64,000 nt of DNA from Schizochytrium sp. CCTCC M209059 (GCA_000818945.1 KN805385.1:20001-84000), one strand, 5' to 3'; counted from the stretch's first letter, positions 28,055 to 38,250 are shown. Notes: generated by a model from the letters alone, not told the origin. Made by a program: numbers and translations.

Positions 28055-29146
28055 CCTCCTTTCTCCTTGTCTCGCGCTGCCTTTTCTTTCGCGCGCGATG
28101 ATGGTCTGAAGTTGGGTCAACCCACCAACAAAATGAAGTCAAAAGAAAATCGACACCCAAGTTCGCCCAAGTTGGCCTTTTACGTACTGCCATAGGGAAG
28201 CAAGCGGGTGTGCCAACATTTTTCAGTCAGAGTTGCCGGCGCAATGATGCAGGAACGCCCCGGCACTGGGCTCACAGACAGCGCTTCCAGCCAGAAGATC
28301 TTGTGTGCGACGAGCGACTGTGTTTTGCAGAGAAAGTGGTGTGTACGAAGAATTGAGGCTAGGCCTAGATTGCGAGGATGGAGAGAGAAAAGTCTCTTCA
28401 TTCATTGCGCGCGCGCGCGATCTCATTCATTGCGCGCGCTCGCGATGTCCATACTTTATGCATACGAAGGCACCGAAAGTCGACGCGTGCACTGCCGTGA
28501 TGGCCAAGAGCACAACCGTGAGTGAGGAAGCAACGACGATGCCTCCCCCAAAACATCAAGATAGGACTCGACCGAAACCAAGAAGATACTTACAGAGCAA
28601 GCGTTACAACTTAACCTGGAAAATTCGGAAAGTGTCTTCTTGAGCGCTCGCTTTCTATGTAAAGGATACATTTCTTCAAATCGTTGATTTTCGTCCAATT
28701 CGTCATGTTGAGGACGTTCGACACGTGTACGTAGATCATTGCACTTGCACGTCTTTTGTCTCCTGTGCAAAGCATCGTCAACCCAACAAAAGCGATTGCA
28801 CGACCCTCACCTTCTCAGGGCGTCGAGGGCTTCCCCACTTCGTACCTCGCCTACATCATTGACGCAGGCGAGGTCCCTCTGCCTACCTATTATGATTACC
28901 TCCCAGATCAGTGTCAGTGGTGACGAACAGAGGTGGCAGTGGCAAAGATTCCATGTGGCAAAGAGCTTTTGTCTTTGGCGAGCACGCAGTCAGAGCGAGC
29001 GAGAGCGAGGCAGCAGGCCGTGGAGGCGGACGAGCAGCGAGCGGGACGGGCGTCGTTCGGTAGTTTGCCGCCGAGCGCATCGGTGTTATCGTGTCCGTAT
29101 CCTCGTTCTCGTTGTTATTGTTGTTGTCGAGCCAAGGGCAAGCAAG
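28055..29146. promoter_or_regulatory. Divergent intergenic region, cyclo-ligase / methyltransferase
   Basis: A 1.1 kb head-to-head spacer. A duplicated CATTCATTGCGCGCGC segment lies at about 28398-28445. An in-frame ATG at 28892 could extend the methyltransferase by 85 residues, but that sequence is Arg/Ser-rich and unlike the family. No other gene was recognised. Confidence 0.4.
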
Positions 29147-29905
29147 ATGGGAGACGAGCTGGCAATTGCTTCCGCGACGGTAGCCGTCGTGGGTGGCGTC
29201 CTCGTGCTAATGCGCGTTTTCTCGAGCCAGGTGTACGATGTGATCATCATCCGCATGACCCGGACATGGTACAAGGCCGTCATGGATAGGCTTGACGCGA
29301 ACAGCCGCGTTTTGGACGTAGGTATCGGTACCGCAACCGCGCTCTTACGCAACAAGGATCTCCTCGATTCCAAAAAGATGAACTTTGTCGGCGTTGACTA
29401 CGATCCGGCGTACATTGCAGCAGCAAAGGCCAAGGTGCACCGTGCGGGAGCCTCTGACCAGATCCAAGTGTTGTGCAAATCGATTTTTGATGGAGACCTC
29501 AAGTCGGCCGTGCGGGAGGCCGACAAGAGCGGGCGCGCTGATGAACCCTTTGACGCGGCGTACTTTAGCGGTTCGTGGACGCTAATGCCTAACCCCGTGC
29601 GCGCATTGCGCATCGCTGCGCGCTTCGTCAAGGATGATGGCAAGCTTTACGTGACGCAGACCTTTCAGCGTCAGAGCACACCAATGCTTGGATTCATCAA
29701 GCCGCTCCTCAAATATGTGACCACCATCGATTTTGGCCAGCTTCACTACGAGAAGCATCTCGACGAATACCTCGCCGAGGCAGCGAAACCCGTCGATGGC
29801 TGGAAGCTTGTCGCAGAGGAGAACTCTGTCATTCCCAACTCCATTGACAACGCCTACCAGGCCGCGCGCCTCGTGGTCTTTAAAAAGGTCCCGGCCGAAA
29901 AATAA
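29147..29905 (+). CDS. Membrane-anchored class I SAM-dependent methyltransferase
   Basis: 252 residues from ATG 29147. Residues about 7-25 form one hydrophobic segment, a likely N-terminal membrane anchor. The SAM-binding motif Val-Leu-Asp-Val-Gly-Ile-Gly-Thr-Ala lies at about 56-64, and Phe-Val-Gly-Val-Asp-Tyr-Asp supplies the acidic motif II residue. The order of later motifs (Phe-Asp-Ala-Ala-Tyr-Phe-Ser-Gly-Ser-Trp; Leu-Tyr-Val-Thr-Gln-Thr-Phe) fits the class I Rossmann methyltransferase fold. The substrate is unknown; anchored members of this group often act on lipids or small molecules. The 3' end faces the kinase gene, with about 105 bases between stops. Confidence 0.8.
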   Translation: MGDELAIASATVAVVGGVLVLMRVFSSQVYDVIIIRMTRTWYKAVMDRLDANSRVLDVGIGTATALLRNKDLLDSKKMNFVGVDYDPAYIAAAKAKVHRAGASDQIQVLCKSIFDGDLKSAVREADKSGRADEPFDAAYFSGSWTLMPNPVRALRIAARFVKDDGKLYVTQTFQRQSTPMLGFIKPLLKYVTTIDFGQLHYEKHLDEYLAEAAKPVDGWKLVAEENSVIPNSIDNAYQAARLVVFKKVPAEK

Positions 29906-30010
29906 GAATACATATATACACAAGTTATGATTTTCCTTTGATGATACATTGGCTTTTCTCGCTCGCCCCCTTTTGACGGGAGGCCGCTCGGCTTTATCGC
30001 CACCCACTGG

Positions 30011-32038
30011 TCAAGTAAAGTGGCCAAAGAATGGATGTCGGAGGGCCTGCTCGGGCGTTGGACGGTCAAAGGGCGACCACTGCAGCAGCCACCATACAAA
30101 GTCGAGTTCGTCATCGCCGTAAAGCTCCATCTCCTCGACACTGTCGAATTCGCCAGCGTGAGCAAAATAAAAACCAGTTTTGAGTGGGTCCCGCTCGCGC
30201 ACCATGGCGCGAAACTTGGTTCGGTTGCTTCCCATACCTGCAGCGGCGGCAGCAGCATCATAGGCAGAGTCCAAGTGTCCTTCCGAGGTGCTTGGCGGCG
30301 GGCCAATGCCGAAGTCCTGAAGCGCTGCAAATGCGCAGCGACTTTCGAGCGCAGCCTCAAAGGCTTGAGGGCTAGAATACAAATAAGACACTTGCGTCAA
30401 CTTGGCGCGTAGCCTGGCGCGTTGACGGTCTGAAACTTGAAAAATATGCGCCGTCCCCAAAAGCATTTCAAGCGCGACCACTCCAAGCGACCACATGTCA
30501 AATGCATGATAAGGAAGAGGGCGCGAGGCGTCTTCGACGCCATTCAAGTCGTTGCCCATGTATGGAAAGCGCTGCGAGGTCTCAGCAGCCAAAAAGGCTT
30601 CTGGTGGTCGGTACCAGCGCGTTTCCTCGTGCATGGTCGGCCCCGCCGCACCATAGAGGCGCGCATTCAAGGGTCCGTCCTCGGTGTCGAGAGCGGACCC
30701 AAAATCGGCAAGCTTGACACGGAAAGGCCAGGACTTGGCCGAAGGCGAAATTTCAAGCTCGCTAAGAAGCAAATTCGATGGCTTAATGTCTCGGTGAGCC
30801 ACGTTTGCCTCGGCCAAGGCGACAAGGCCCTCGCACACCTGTCGAAGAATCTCCCGCCTCACTTGAGCCCCGAGAGCATCGCGACGCATACGGTGCCAGA
30901 ATTCCGACGGTTCGAGCAAGACGACCTTGGATGCTTCGATGCGGGAATACAAGAGCGCATCCAGCGACTCGCCCTCGTGCCGGAAGACGAGCCAGAAGCC
31001 GACGCGAGATTGCGCTTCACTCGTGAACGATATGGACTCTTCTGTGAAATTGAAAGCTTCCACGAATCGAGCAACCTCGGGTCGGTCTTGCAAACGCTCA
31101 CCAAATACAGCTTCACGCTGCCCAGCAAGGGCAAAGGAGGCATCGCGCTCGAGCAGCACGCGTTTCAAGACAAAGCGCTCCTTTTCACCTTGCGAATTGA
31201 CGCGAAAGGCCTCCCACACCTCACCCTGAGATCCGGCGGCAAACTTGTCGTGCAGCTCAAAGCCCTCCATTGTTGCTCGCGTCGTCGCTGCTGTCGCGCC
31301 CTGTTCTCCGTCGTGTGCAACAGGTCTCTCTTGCCGAGGCCACTCACACCATTCCAAAGGCTGACGTAGGCGCTTGGCTACAAGAGCTGGGCCGCCAGGG
31401 AGACGAAGAAGAGCACCGCCCCTGGATAACGGGTTACTACTTTGTTGCAGCCACGTCCGCCGGCGCGAAAGGGCTACATGCTGCCGCTCCCCTCGACGGT
31501 CCCTCCACATAGCTGGCGCCATGGTCATGTCTCCAGAGACTTGGCTGTCCAGTCTTTGCTGCGCAAGTGGCCATGTGGGAGGTTGAAAGTTTCTCAGACG
31601 CCGTACGAGAGCGTATCCGTGAACAATGGCGAGGGCATGTTCCGTATTTAGAGGTGTTTGATCTTCATTTCCTTGGTGAGCGAGCCATTGCCCGGAAGTA
31701 GTAGCCCTTGACTTTCTTTTCCTCGATCGAGCTGCTACTTTCCGCTGCTTTTTTTCAGTTCTCGCATCCTCGGTCAACTCTTGCGACCCTTCTTGTGTCT
31801 CTCTTGCGTCTCGGGGCTTGGCCAGTTGCGCAAGCGCCGAGCCGACCAGGTCGCGATGTGGGACATGACCAAAGACGCCCGGCCCTGCTTCAGGTTGCGG
31901 CAAGGCAAAGGCCACGGGTCGCCGTCGACGCACCTCTCGGACAACGCCGGTGTCGCCCAGCGTCGAAATGACGACGCAGACGAACACGCACGCCAACGCA
32001 GCGACAACGCGTGAGTTTACGCGCGAACTCCGAGCCAT
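30011..32038 (-). CDS. Signal-anchored Ser/Thr protein kinase
   Basis: 675 residues. Residues about 10-28 are hydrophobic (Val-Val-Ala-Ala-Leu-Ala-Cys-Val-Phe-Val-Cys-Val-Val) and follow a basic start, so a signal anchor or signal peptide is likely. About 200 residues of Arg/Gln-rich linker lead to the kinase domain (about 255-670). Motifs are complete: Ala-Ala-Gly-Ser-Gln-Gly-Glu-Val-Trp, Phe-Val-Leu-Lys-Arg-Val, His-Arg-Asp-Ile-Lys-Pro-Ser-Asn, Ala-Asp-Phe-Gly-Ser-Ala, and Arg-Trp-Tyr-Arg-Pro-Pro-Glu in place of Ala-Pro-Glu. The C-lobe holds long inserts. The Arg-Trp-Tyr-Arg-Pro-Pro-Glu loop is CMGC-like, but I cannot place the subfamily. Topology would put the kinase domain in the cytosol or in a secretory lumen, depending on signal cleavage. 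Confidence 0.85.
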   Translation of the reverse strand: MARSSRVNSRVVAALACVFVCVVISTLGDTGVVREVRRRRPVAFALPQPEAGPGVFGHVPHRDLVGSALAQLAKPRDARETQEGSQELTEDARTEKKQRKVAARSRKRKSRATTSGQWLAHQGNEDQTPLNTEHALAIVHGYALVRRLRNFQPPTWPLAQQRLDSQVSGDMTMAPAMWRDRRGERQHVALSRRRTWLQQSSNPLSRGGALLRLPGGPALVAKRLRQPLEWCEWPRQERPVAHDGEQGATAATTRATMEGFELHDKFAAGSQGEVWEAFRVNSQGEKERFVLKRVLLERDASFALAGQREAVFGERLQDRPEVARFVEAFNFTEESISFTSEAQSRVGFWLVFRHEGESLDALLYSRIEASKVVLLEPSEFWHRMRRDALGAQVRREILRQVCEGLVALAEANVAHRDIKPSNLLLSELEISPSAKSWPFRVKLADFGSALDTEDGPLNARLYGAAGPTMHEETRWYRPPEAFLAAETSQRFPYMGNDLNGVEDASRPLPYHAFDMWSLGVVALEMLLGTAHIFQVSDRQRARLRAKLTQVSYLYSSPQAFEAALESRCAFAALQDFGIGPPPSTSEGHLDSAYDAAAAAAGMGSNRTKFRAMVRERDPLKTGFYFAHAGEFDSVEEMELYGDDELDFVWWLLQWSPFDRPTPEQALRHPFFGHFT

Positions 32039-32498
32039 GGCCGTCGCGCGTTAAATAAAGATTTGGGTCTCGGCGCGAAAACGAAAACGAGCGCAAAGAA
32101 TGAAAGATGGCGTTACAAAACCTCAAACGGCCTCTCTGCCTCCTTACCTTTACCTTTACTCCTCTCTCACAGTCAGGCTACGATTGCGAAACGGCGTCAT
32201 TTCTTTCCTCATATTTCTTTTCGTCGTGGCACGGGAACGAGACGTCCGAATCGCAAAGCTTGCTGTTTTTTCGCCTTGCACGTCGCTTGGAGCTTGATCT
32301 TTGTTTATTGTCCTTCTTTGCATTGAAATGTTCTGCCACGGCGTGGCATAGCCTGAGACTTTAAAAGAGCTCGATGAACGTAAAAAATGAGAAAGAGAAA
32401 ATCAAAAGTTTTCTTCGACAATCGATCGTTTCCAACAAAGATGTTGGTGGGAGAGCAAAGCGCCATCTTTCCTCGCTGCGTGGTGTGGATGTCTGCCA
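32039..32498. promoter_or_regulatory. Divergent intergenic region, kinase / importin
   Basis: A 460-nt head-to-head spacer that should contain both promoters. It shows pyrimidine-rich stretches (about 32135-32170) and a T-rich patch near 32214-32222. No repeat array or small gene was recognised. Confidence 0.45.
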
Positions 32499-35400
32499 AT
32501 GGACTGGGCGGCGGCCGTGCAGGGCGTGCTGAGCTGCGATGCATCGGAGCGTAGCGCGGCGGAACGCGCCATCGCAGCCTGCGATGCTGAAGACGCCGCG
32601 GTCCTTGTTGAGGCCGTAGCCACAGGTCGCCTCCAAGGGCGTAGCCTCCCACTGCACGCACGCGAAGCTGCGGCGGTCCTACTCGTACCGGTCCTTCTTG
32701 GCGATGAATCTGGACTCTTGAATACGGGTAGGCTCTGGGACATGCCAGAATCGAAACAGGATCGCGTTTGCCTCGATCTCTTCCGCGCCGCTGTAGCTCC
32801 GAACGCATGCCGCACGATGCCTCGTCTCCACGCCCACATTGCTGCGGCTCTCGGCGCCATCGCGATCGAATATGGCGAAGAGTGGCCTGTGCTAAAGAGA
32901 GCATGTCTTGAAGCGCTGCAAGCGCCTCAACAGGGTGATGGGTTGGTGACATGTCTACTGATTGCTCAATCGGCGCCAGAACCAATTGTGGCTATGCTGG
33001 GTTCCGACGAAGAGGCTGCACTTTTGGCCGCAGCGCTTACGCGTGCTTTCCGGGACGACCTTGGACTTCCCGAAGCTCGTCTTGCCACGACAGCGATTAC
33101 ATCATTAGCGGCTCTGGGACCTTATATTCTTGGCCAAGACCGGCACCATTTCTTGCCACTCGCTACATCCATTGCTCACGCCCTTCGAACATGCGCGCAG
33201 ACCTCACATGCGTCACTCGCCACATTTCTTGCCGCCCTGACTGATGCTTGCATGGAGAGCGCGTACGTCTTCCGGACAGCCCTCGGTGAGATTGTCCACA
33301 TCCTGCTCACGCTAATTGATGCCCCGTCTCTGCCAGAAGAAACGCGAGTTCTCTCGCTTGAGGCACTTGCTGTGCTGTGCGAGTCGCTTCCATTCCTGGT
33401 CCGCGCACTGCGCGACGGGGCTGCCGTGCCCGTCATTCTCGAGACGATCATGCGCACGCTCGTGACCACGCTTCCAGACGATGCCCCGGTCGATGTCCTG
33501 CAAGACGGCGGCGAGTCATCACCTTGCGCTGCGGCCGGCGCAGCAGTTCTTGGGCGCCTTGCTGCCCCCGAATGCCTGGGGTTTGACGTTGTTGGCCCGC
33601 CATTGCTCCAACTCGTCAAACAATGCATGGAGGTTACCACGTGGAAGGCCCCCGTGGCGGGTCTTGAAGCGGCTGCACAGCTCATCGATGCGCGCTGTCA
33701 AGAAACATCATCTACCTCTTTTCTTCCTCGCCCTAGTGTTCAAACTTCTTCGAATGGGCCGCTCCTCACGACGGAACAATTACTCACGTTCTCGCGTGAC
33801 TGGATCATGTCGGCTGTCGGGCAGCACAGCGATACTCGAGTGCATTATTCTGCAATGGCATGCCTTGGGACGCTGGCGAGTCATGCTGAGTCATTGGAGT
33901 GCGTGCCCGACTTTTGGCGCAGCGTGGGTCAAATCACGGCCGCTGGATTGGCCAACAGTAATCCATCGCTGCAATGCTGCGCATGTCAGGTCATGGAGGT
34001 CTTTGCCGCTTCACATGGCCATCTGCTATCAGATCTTACTGGTTTTGAGGTCGTCTTGCGCAAGCTCCATGGTCTTGTCGCCTCAGCGCGTCCCTCGCCC
34101 TCGCTCTGGCACGCCGCGCTTGATGCTGCCGCCGCACTCGCTGCAGCACGTGGAGCGGGGGATCTCGTGCGCGCCCAATACGCAGACTGGGCAGCCACGT
34201 TGTCTCGTTTTGCTCTGGCTCAAGACTCGCCTTGCAAGATTGAGGACCGCCTCAAGGCCGCTATTTGTCTGGCAAGTTTTTGCAAGGCAGCGGGCTCATC
34301 TCGCACAATGCAAGAAGTTTCCACGCTTTTCGACTGGGCCCGCCGAACAGCGGGTCAATTTGACCCTGCATCCCCGAGCGCCGTGGACGCGCTCGCACTA
34401 TGGGGTGTGCTCATTGACGCCACGCAGACACACGCCGCTTCAGACGTTGGCGCTATTTTTGATCTTGCGCAACATGTGCTCTCGCACGACCTGCAACGCG
34501 CGCATGCGCTGGAAGCCCAGGGTCTCTCGGCAAGCACGCAGACGGAGTCTTCTCGTGAGTCTGTCGCTGCATGGAATCTCCTCTCCTCACTTGCCCGCCA
34601 TGCAGACGCGGATGTAGTTCTTCCACACGCGGATACGGTCTTTTCCTTGGCAAGAGCAACGATGCAGCTCGACCTGACGCCGGACATTCACGTAGCTGCG
34701 GCCGACGCCCTTTCCCAGCTTTCCACGCGCGCCCCGGCGAATGCTCCGGCCACTCGGGATCTTGTGCGCGCAACCTTGGATTTGCTGATGCAAGCACTGG
34801 CTGCGGCGGAAGAAGACCCAGAGCTGCAGATCACACTTGCTCAAGTCGTACAGGGCCTCATCCGGGATGGAGCTCCGTTGTGCATGCCAGATGCTTCTCG
34901 CCTCTGCGAACAGGTTTTACAGCGTTTCCAAGAAAGCAGGCAAGCGCGTGCCGTCATGCTTAGTCAAGCTCGCCTTTACTTTGAGCCGAACAGCAGTAGC
35001 GAGGACGTCCAGATGAAATTGGCTTTAGAGGCAAACTTTGCGTTTGGGAGACTCTACCGCACAGAACTCGCAAGGTGTTTCATTGCAGTTGCGCGAACCG
35101 CGCCAAGTGCGTACTTGGACGTCTTTCATGAACAGATTTGCAGCGCCATGCTCGAGCTCGCGAGACCGCACCGACTCGTCGAGGACCGTCTCGAGGGGCT
35201 TGCCGTTCTCGCTGAAGCGCCTTTGGCAGCAAGCGATGACTCACTTTCGCAAATTGAACAGGTGATCGAGGCAAATCTAAAGGAGCTTCGTACGCAAAAT
35301 GACCCGCGCGAGCTCCACCTCGATGTGTTTCGCATGGGATGTGCTGGGGTCTGCAGGGTCTTGGAGGCCCGTGCAGCCCGCGATCGGTTTGCTTGTAAAG

Positions 35401-35816
35401 ATGGCTTACCGGGTTTATTTGCTTCTTTCTGTACTGCAAGTTGCAACTTTGATGCACGAACACGATCGCATCTTTTTGTTGCGCTTACATGGCTCTCGGC
35501 CAGCGCAAATGGTCAAGAATGCGTAGACGCATTGGTGACTTCGTTCACGCTTAGCTGCGCTGCGCTGTACCAGGCAGCGGCCAAAGCCTTGGCCATCGTC
35601 GCACGTCAAAGTATGTCAAAAGCCATGCCAACATCACGACAACATCATTTAGCACAGGTTTTTCGTGATGTACTGACACATACGACCCCACACCAAGAAG
35701 GCAGTCTTATGTCTGCTGACGCTGGGGAGTTCTCGACTTGGTCTCAAGAATATTATAACGAGGCGCAGCATGCGCTTCAGTTGCTCTTGAACGCCATTTC
35801 CACGACAACTCGGTGA
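32499..35816 (+). CDS. Importin-beta-like karyopherin (IPO4/IPO5 type)
   Basis: 1105 residues, helical throughout, with repeated Ala/Leu-rich pairs typical of HEAT repeats. Several segments match the karyopherin-beta consensus, for example Arg-Val-His-Tyr-Ser-Ala-Met-Ala-Cys-Leu-Gly-Thr-Leu-Ala (about 445-458) and a block around Gly-Pro-Pro-Leu-Leu-Gln-Leu-Val-Lys (about 365). The length of about 1100 residues fits IPO4/IPO5/Kap121-Kap123. These proteins carry histones and ribosomal proteins into the nucleus with RanGTP. The start codon aligns with a Met-Asp-Trp opening, and no intron is needed. The exact orthologue cannot be decided by eye. Confidence 0.75.
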   Translation: MDWAAAVQGVLSCDASERSAAERAIAACDAEDAAVLVEAVATGRLQGRSLPLHAREAAAVLLVPVLLGDESGLLNTGRLWDMPESKQDRVCLDLFRAAVAPNACRTMPRLHAHIAAALGAIAIEYGEEWPVLKRACLEALQAPQQGDGLVTCLLIAQSAPEPIVAMLGSDEEAALLAAALTRAFRDDLGLPEARLATTAITSLAALGPYILGQDRHHFLPLATSIAHALRTCAQTSHASLATFLAALTDACMESAYVFRTALGEIVHILLTLIDAPSLPEETRVLSLEALAVLCESLPFLVRALRDGAAVPVILETIMRTLVTTLPDDAPVDVLQDGGESSPCAAAGAAVLGRLAAPECLGFDVVGPPLLQLVKQCMEVTTWKAPVAGLEAAAQLIDARCQETSSTSFLPRPSVQTSSNGPLLTTEQLLTFSRDWIMSAVGQHSDTRVHYSAMACLGTLASHAESLECVPDFWRSVGQITAAGLANSNPSLQCCACQVMEVFAASHGHLLSDLTGFEVVLRKLHGLVASARPSPSLWHAALDAAAALAAARGAGDLVRAQYADWAATLSRFALAQDSPCKIEDRLKAAICLASFCKAAGSSRTMQEVSTLFDWARRTAGQFDPASPSAVDALALWGVLIDATQTHAASDVGAIFDLAQHVLSHDLQRAHALEAQGLSASTQTESSRESVAAWNLLSSLARHADADVVLPHADTVFSLARATMQLDLTPDIHVAAADALSQLSTRAPANAPATRDLVRATLDLLMQALAAAEEDPELQITLAQVVQGLIRDGAPLCMPDASRLCEQVLQRFQESRQARAVMLSQARLYFEPNSSSEDVQMKLALEANFAFGRLYRTELARCFIAVARTAPSAYLDVFHEQICSAMLELARPHRLVEDRLEGLAVLAEAPLAASDDSLSQIEQVIEANLKELRTQNDPRELHLDVFRMGCAGVCRVLEARAARDRFACKDGLPGLFASFCTASCNFDARTRSHLFVALTWLSASANGQECVDALVTSFTLSCAALYQAAAKALAIVARQSMSKAMPTSRQHHLAQVFRDVLTHTTPHQEGSLMSADAGEFSTWSQEYYNEAQHALQLLLNAISTTTR

Positions 35817-36146
35817 CCAAAATAGTTTGTGCAGATGCGTGCGCGATGCCTTGAAGTATACGCTCCTATAAGTTTGCAGTGCTGAGCGAGACACATTCGA
35901 TTTCTTTCTCTTTTTTTTCTGTGCGCGATTTCATTCTTTTAGGGAGAATGGTGGACAAAAGTTAGGTGAATGGTAATCGCTTCTTTTAGCAGTCGTGTTT
36001 CGCGGGGTCTGATTTTGGTGTTTCGCGGGGTCTGAATTTTGAAAACAAGGAAAGAATGAATTTTGTTGCTTTTAACCAGAGCAATAGGCATGAGTCGATG
36101 AAGCTCCCGCGTCGCACCGTGACGATGCTTAGCTTTTCTTGCTTTG
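35817..36146. other. Convergent intergenic region with a 16-nt direct repeat
   Basis: A 330-nt spacer between two converging 3' ends. The string GTTTCGCGGGGTCTGA occurs twice in direct orientation, at about 35997-36012 and 36020-36035. No gene was seen. Confidence 0.5.
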
Positions 36147-38207
36147 TCACTTTGCATCTTCCCACAACGCGAGAGCAGCGTGCACTGCACATGCGTCTCG
36201 AGGACAAGTACGCGCTCTTTCCGTCAAGAGCTCTGTCCATTTGGGGCGATTGATCCCAGCATTGAGTTTCATGACGCCCTGAACGAGATTGTCCCATTCT
36301 TGAGCACTCGATGTAGTTTCCTTGCAATCTTCAAGAGCATTTTGAGTTGCGTGTTGTTCCTGGAGCAGGAATTGGTTGACACGGGGAAGATTGTGCTCGT
36401 TAAACCAGTTTGTGTTCACCGAAAGCGTTTCCTCGAGGTTGTGAACCTCATGATACCAACCCGAGGGAACGAAAATAGCATCGCCAGACTCTTGGACAGC
36501 AATCATGGGCATCGCGTCCACGCCCGAGGAAGCGAGTCCGTCCTGTACCAGCTTGAGAAGAGCTGATTCCGAAGTGGGCCCCTGCTCTGCGCCGCTTGCA
36601 GAGAACCATGACAACAGTGCCTCGGGATCCTGGATGATGCGCTTTGCAGATGACTCTGTTGGCTCTGAGCCTTCAGGGAATAGAATCCATAACTTTGTTC
36701 CACTAACGTTATAGCTCCAGCTATAGCTCAGATAAACGTCGTGGTGCAGTCCCGTTGAAGAACCGGCTGGTCCGAGATAGAGGAAACGATAATCGCTTTC
36801 ATTGAGGTCACCTTGTGCACAAAAGTCATTGAGCCAATCGTTCTCAAACCAGCGCGGGACTATAAAAGGCTGTTCACCGTCGAGGCGCTCTCGCGCTGCC
36901 GCCCAGTGCCAGTCCTTGAGGTAACCCGGAAAATCTGAATGGGTCTCCCAGCAGAGAAGATAGTGTGCAAGCGTCATTTCGCAGCGGTCGGATTGATCAG
37001 GATTACATTGAGAGCACATGGAGCCTGCAACAGATACTTGTTCGCCAGCGAGCGAGACGTCTTCAGACAGGCAATGACGCGAGAGTGTATCGCAAAGTCC
37101 AAGGTCAACGTCGCGAATAATACAAGGTGTATTGGTTGCCATGAAGCCGTCTGCAAACTCCTCCTTGGACAAGAGACTTGCTGCTTTGATTGGAACCTTT
37201 GCCGGTGCACTATTTGAAATGCGCAGGAGTCGCATCGCGTCCAGATTGGCGCCAGCTGCACCGTAGAGCAGAATAGAAGAAGGCCCAAAAAAGCAGTGTT
37301 GGCCGGAGCGCTCAGGAAACGACTCGAGGCTGTTTGAGATGTCCTCCACGGACAATGTCGTATCGAGACAGATGGCATGTACAAAGTTATCAAAGGTTTC
37401 CTTGTTTCGCTGCGTACTGAGCACAAAGGCTTCGAGCGCCGGGGAATGGGCAAAGACGGCCTCAAGGGCCTCGAGGAAGCAATCCAAAAGGACCGGATCG
37501 TACACACAGTCTGCTGCGAGCAGCACGTCAAAGGGTTGCGTTGCACATAGTTTGGCGACATCGCGTTCAGCATTATACCAATCAAATGGAGCAACCTGGG
37601 CGCAGCCTGTCGGGTTGTGCTCGTTGTTGGCTTGTACAGAGGCAGCGAGGTTGTCGAGCTCGTCAGGTCCGAAGTCTGTGAGGACCACTGAAGCGGGTGC
37701 GAGTTTATTGGCAATTGTGAGTCCGGTGACTCCCGTGCCTGCACCGACTTCTAAGATGCGTTTGCCGTGAAACTTTTGAGGGTTTTGCAAGGCCCACTCT
37801 GCCAGCATGAGACCTGCTTCCCAAGGTAAGTGCCCGACCTTGTTCATGCCGGCGTCCTTGACGCGAACTCTGCAGGTTACATCTTCATTTTGTTTGGGTC
37901 CAATGGTGAACCACGACCACGGCTCGGCATCTTGTGCGACGTCTTGCGCAATGGCCTCTGCTAGGCATTCGGCCAAGTCATCGTGCACGCCATCCTCTTC
38001 GTCTTCCGCAAGCCCGACAGCAAACTGCAAGAGTCGCCGGATAAATGTCTTTGGGCGAGCCCAACGCGTCGTTTCTGGATCAAGGGCGACCTTGGCCACG
38101 AAGTCTTCCTGCCAGTCTTGTTGTTCTTCGAGCTGCGCCTTGCGTATGGCCTTCTTCACCTCGCCGAGGGCCGCCTGCTGGCGTACGAGCCACCGGACTT
38201 GGTCCAT
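36147..38207 (-). CDS. Fusion of EEF2KMT-type methyltransferase and JMJD4-type JmjC hydroxylase
   Basis: 686 residues in one uninterrupted frame. The N-terminal half is a methyltransferase-16 domain. It contains Trp-Glu-Ala-Gly-Leu-Met-Leu-Ala-Glu-Trp-Ala-Leu-Gln-Asn-Pro, the SAM loop Leu-Glu-Val-Gly-Ala-Gly-Thr-Gly (about 152-159), and Ala-Ala-Asp-Cys-Val-Tyr-Asp-Pro (231-238). The 'WxAxLxLAEWAL' segment is specific to FAM86/EEF2KMT, which methylates a lysine in eEF2. The C-terminal half (about 340-620) is JmjC. It has Tyr-Leu-Lys-Asp-Trp-His, Asp-Tyr-Arg-Phe-Leu-Tyr-Leu-Gly-Pro, Fe ligands His488-x-Asp490 in Leu-His-His-Asp-Val, and the distal His589 in Gly-Trp-Tyr-His-Glu-Val-His-Asn-Leu. 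This matches JMJD4, the eRF1 lysyl hydroxylase. Both activities look intact. The gene is head-to-head with COX16 across 290 nt. Confidence 0.88.
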   Translation of the reverse strand: MDQVRWLVRQQAALGEVKKAIRKAQLEEQQDWQEDFVAKVALDPETTRWARPKTFIRRLLQFAVGLAEDEEDGVHDDLAECLAEAIAQDVAQDAEPWSWFTIGPKQNEDVTCRVRVKDAGMNKVGHLPWEAGLMLAEWALQNPQKFHGKRILEVGAGTGVTGLTIANKLAPASVVLTDFGPDELDNLAASVQANNEHNPTGCAQVAPFDWYNAERDVAKLCATQPFDVLLAADCVYDPVLLDCFLEALEAVFAHSPALEAFVLSTQRNKETFDNFVHAICLDTTLSVEDISNSLESFPERSGQHCFFGPSSILLYGAAGANLDAMRLLRISNSAPAKVPIKAASLLSKEEFADGFMATNTPCIIRDVDLGLCDTLSRHCLSEDVSLAGEQVSVAGSMCSQCNPDQSDRCEMTLAHYLLCWETHSDFPGYLKDWHWAAARERLDGEQPFIVPRWFENDWLNDFCAQGDLNESDYRFLYLGPAGSSTGLHHDVYLSYSWSYNVSGTKLWILFPEGSEPTESSAKRIIQDPEALLSWFSASGAEQGPTSESALLKLVQDGLASSGVDAMPMIAVQESGDAIFVPSGWYHEVHNLEETLSVNTNWFNEHNLPRVNQFLLQEQHATQNALEDCKETTSSAQEWDNLVQGVMKLNAGINRPKWTELLTERARTCPRDACAVHAALALWEDAK

Positions 38208-38250
38208 GAGGGCCTCTCGAAAGCCCGCGAGTCTCTAGGCCTTGCCAGCG

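Noticed and set aside
28892..29146. Longer methyltransferase starting at ATG 28892
   Set aside because: The added 85 residues are Arg/Ser-rich low complexity; the hydrophobic anchor and domain start naturally at 29147.
30900..30912. GGTTCGA string resembling a tRNA T-loop (also at 26130)
   Set aside because: Both lie inside well-supported coding sequences, and no cloverleaf can be drawn around them.
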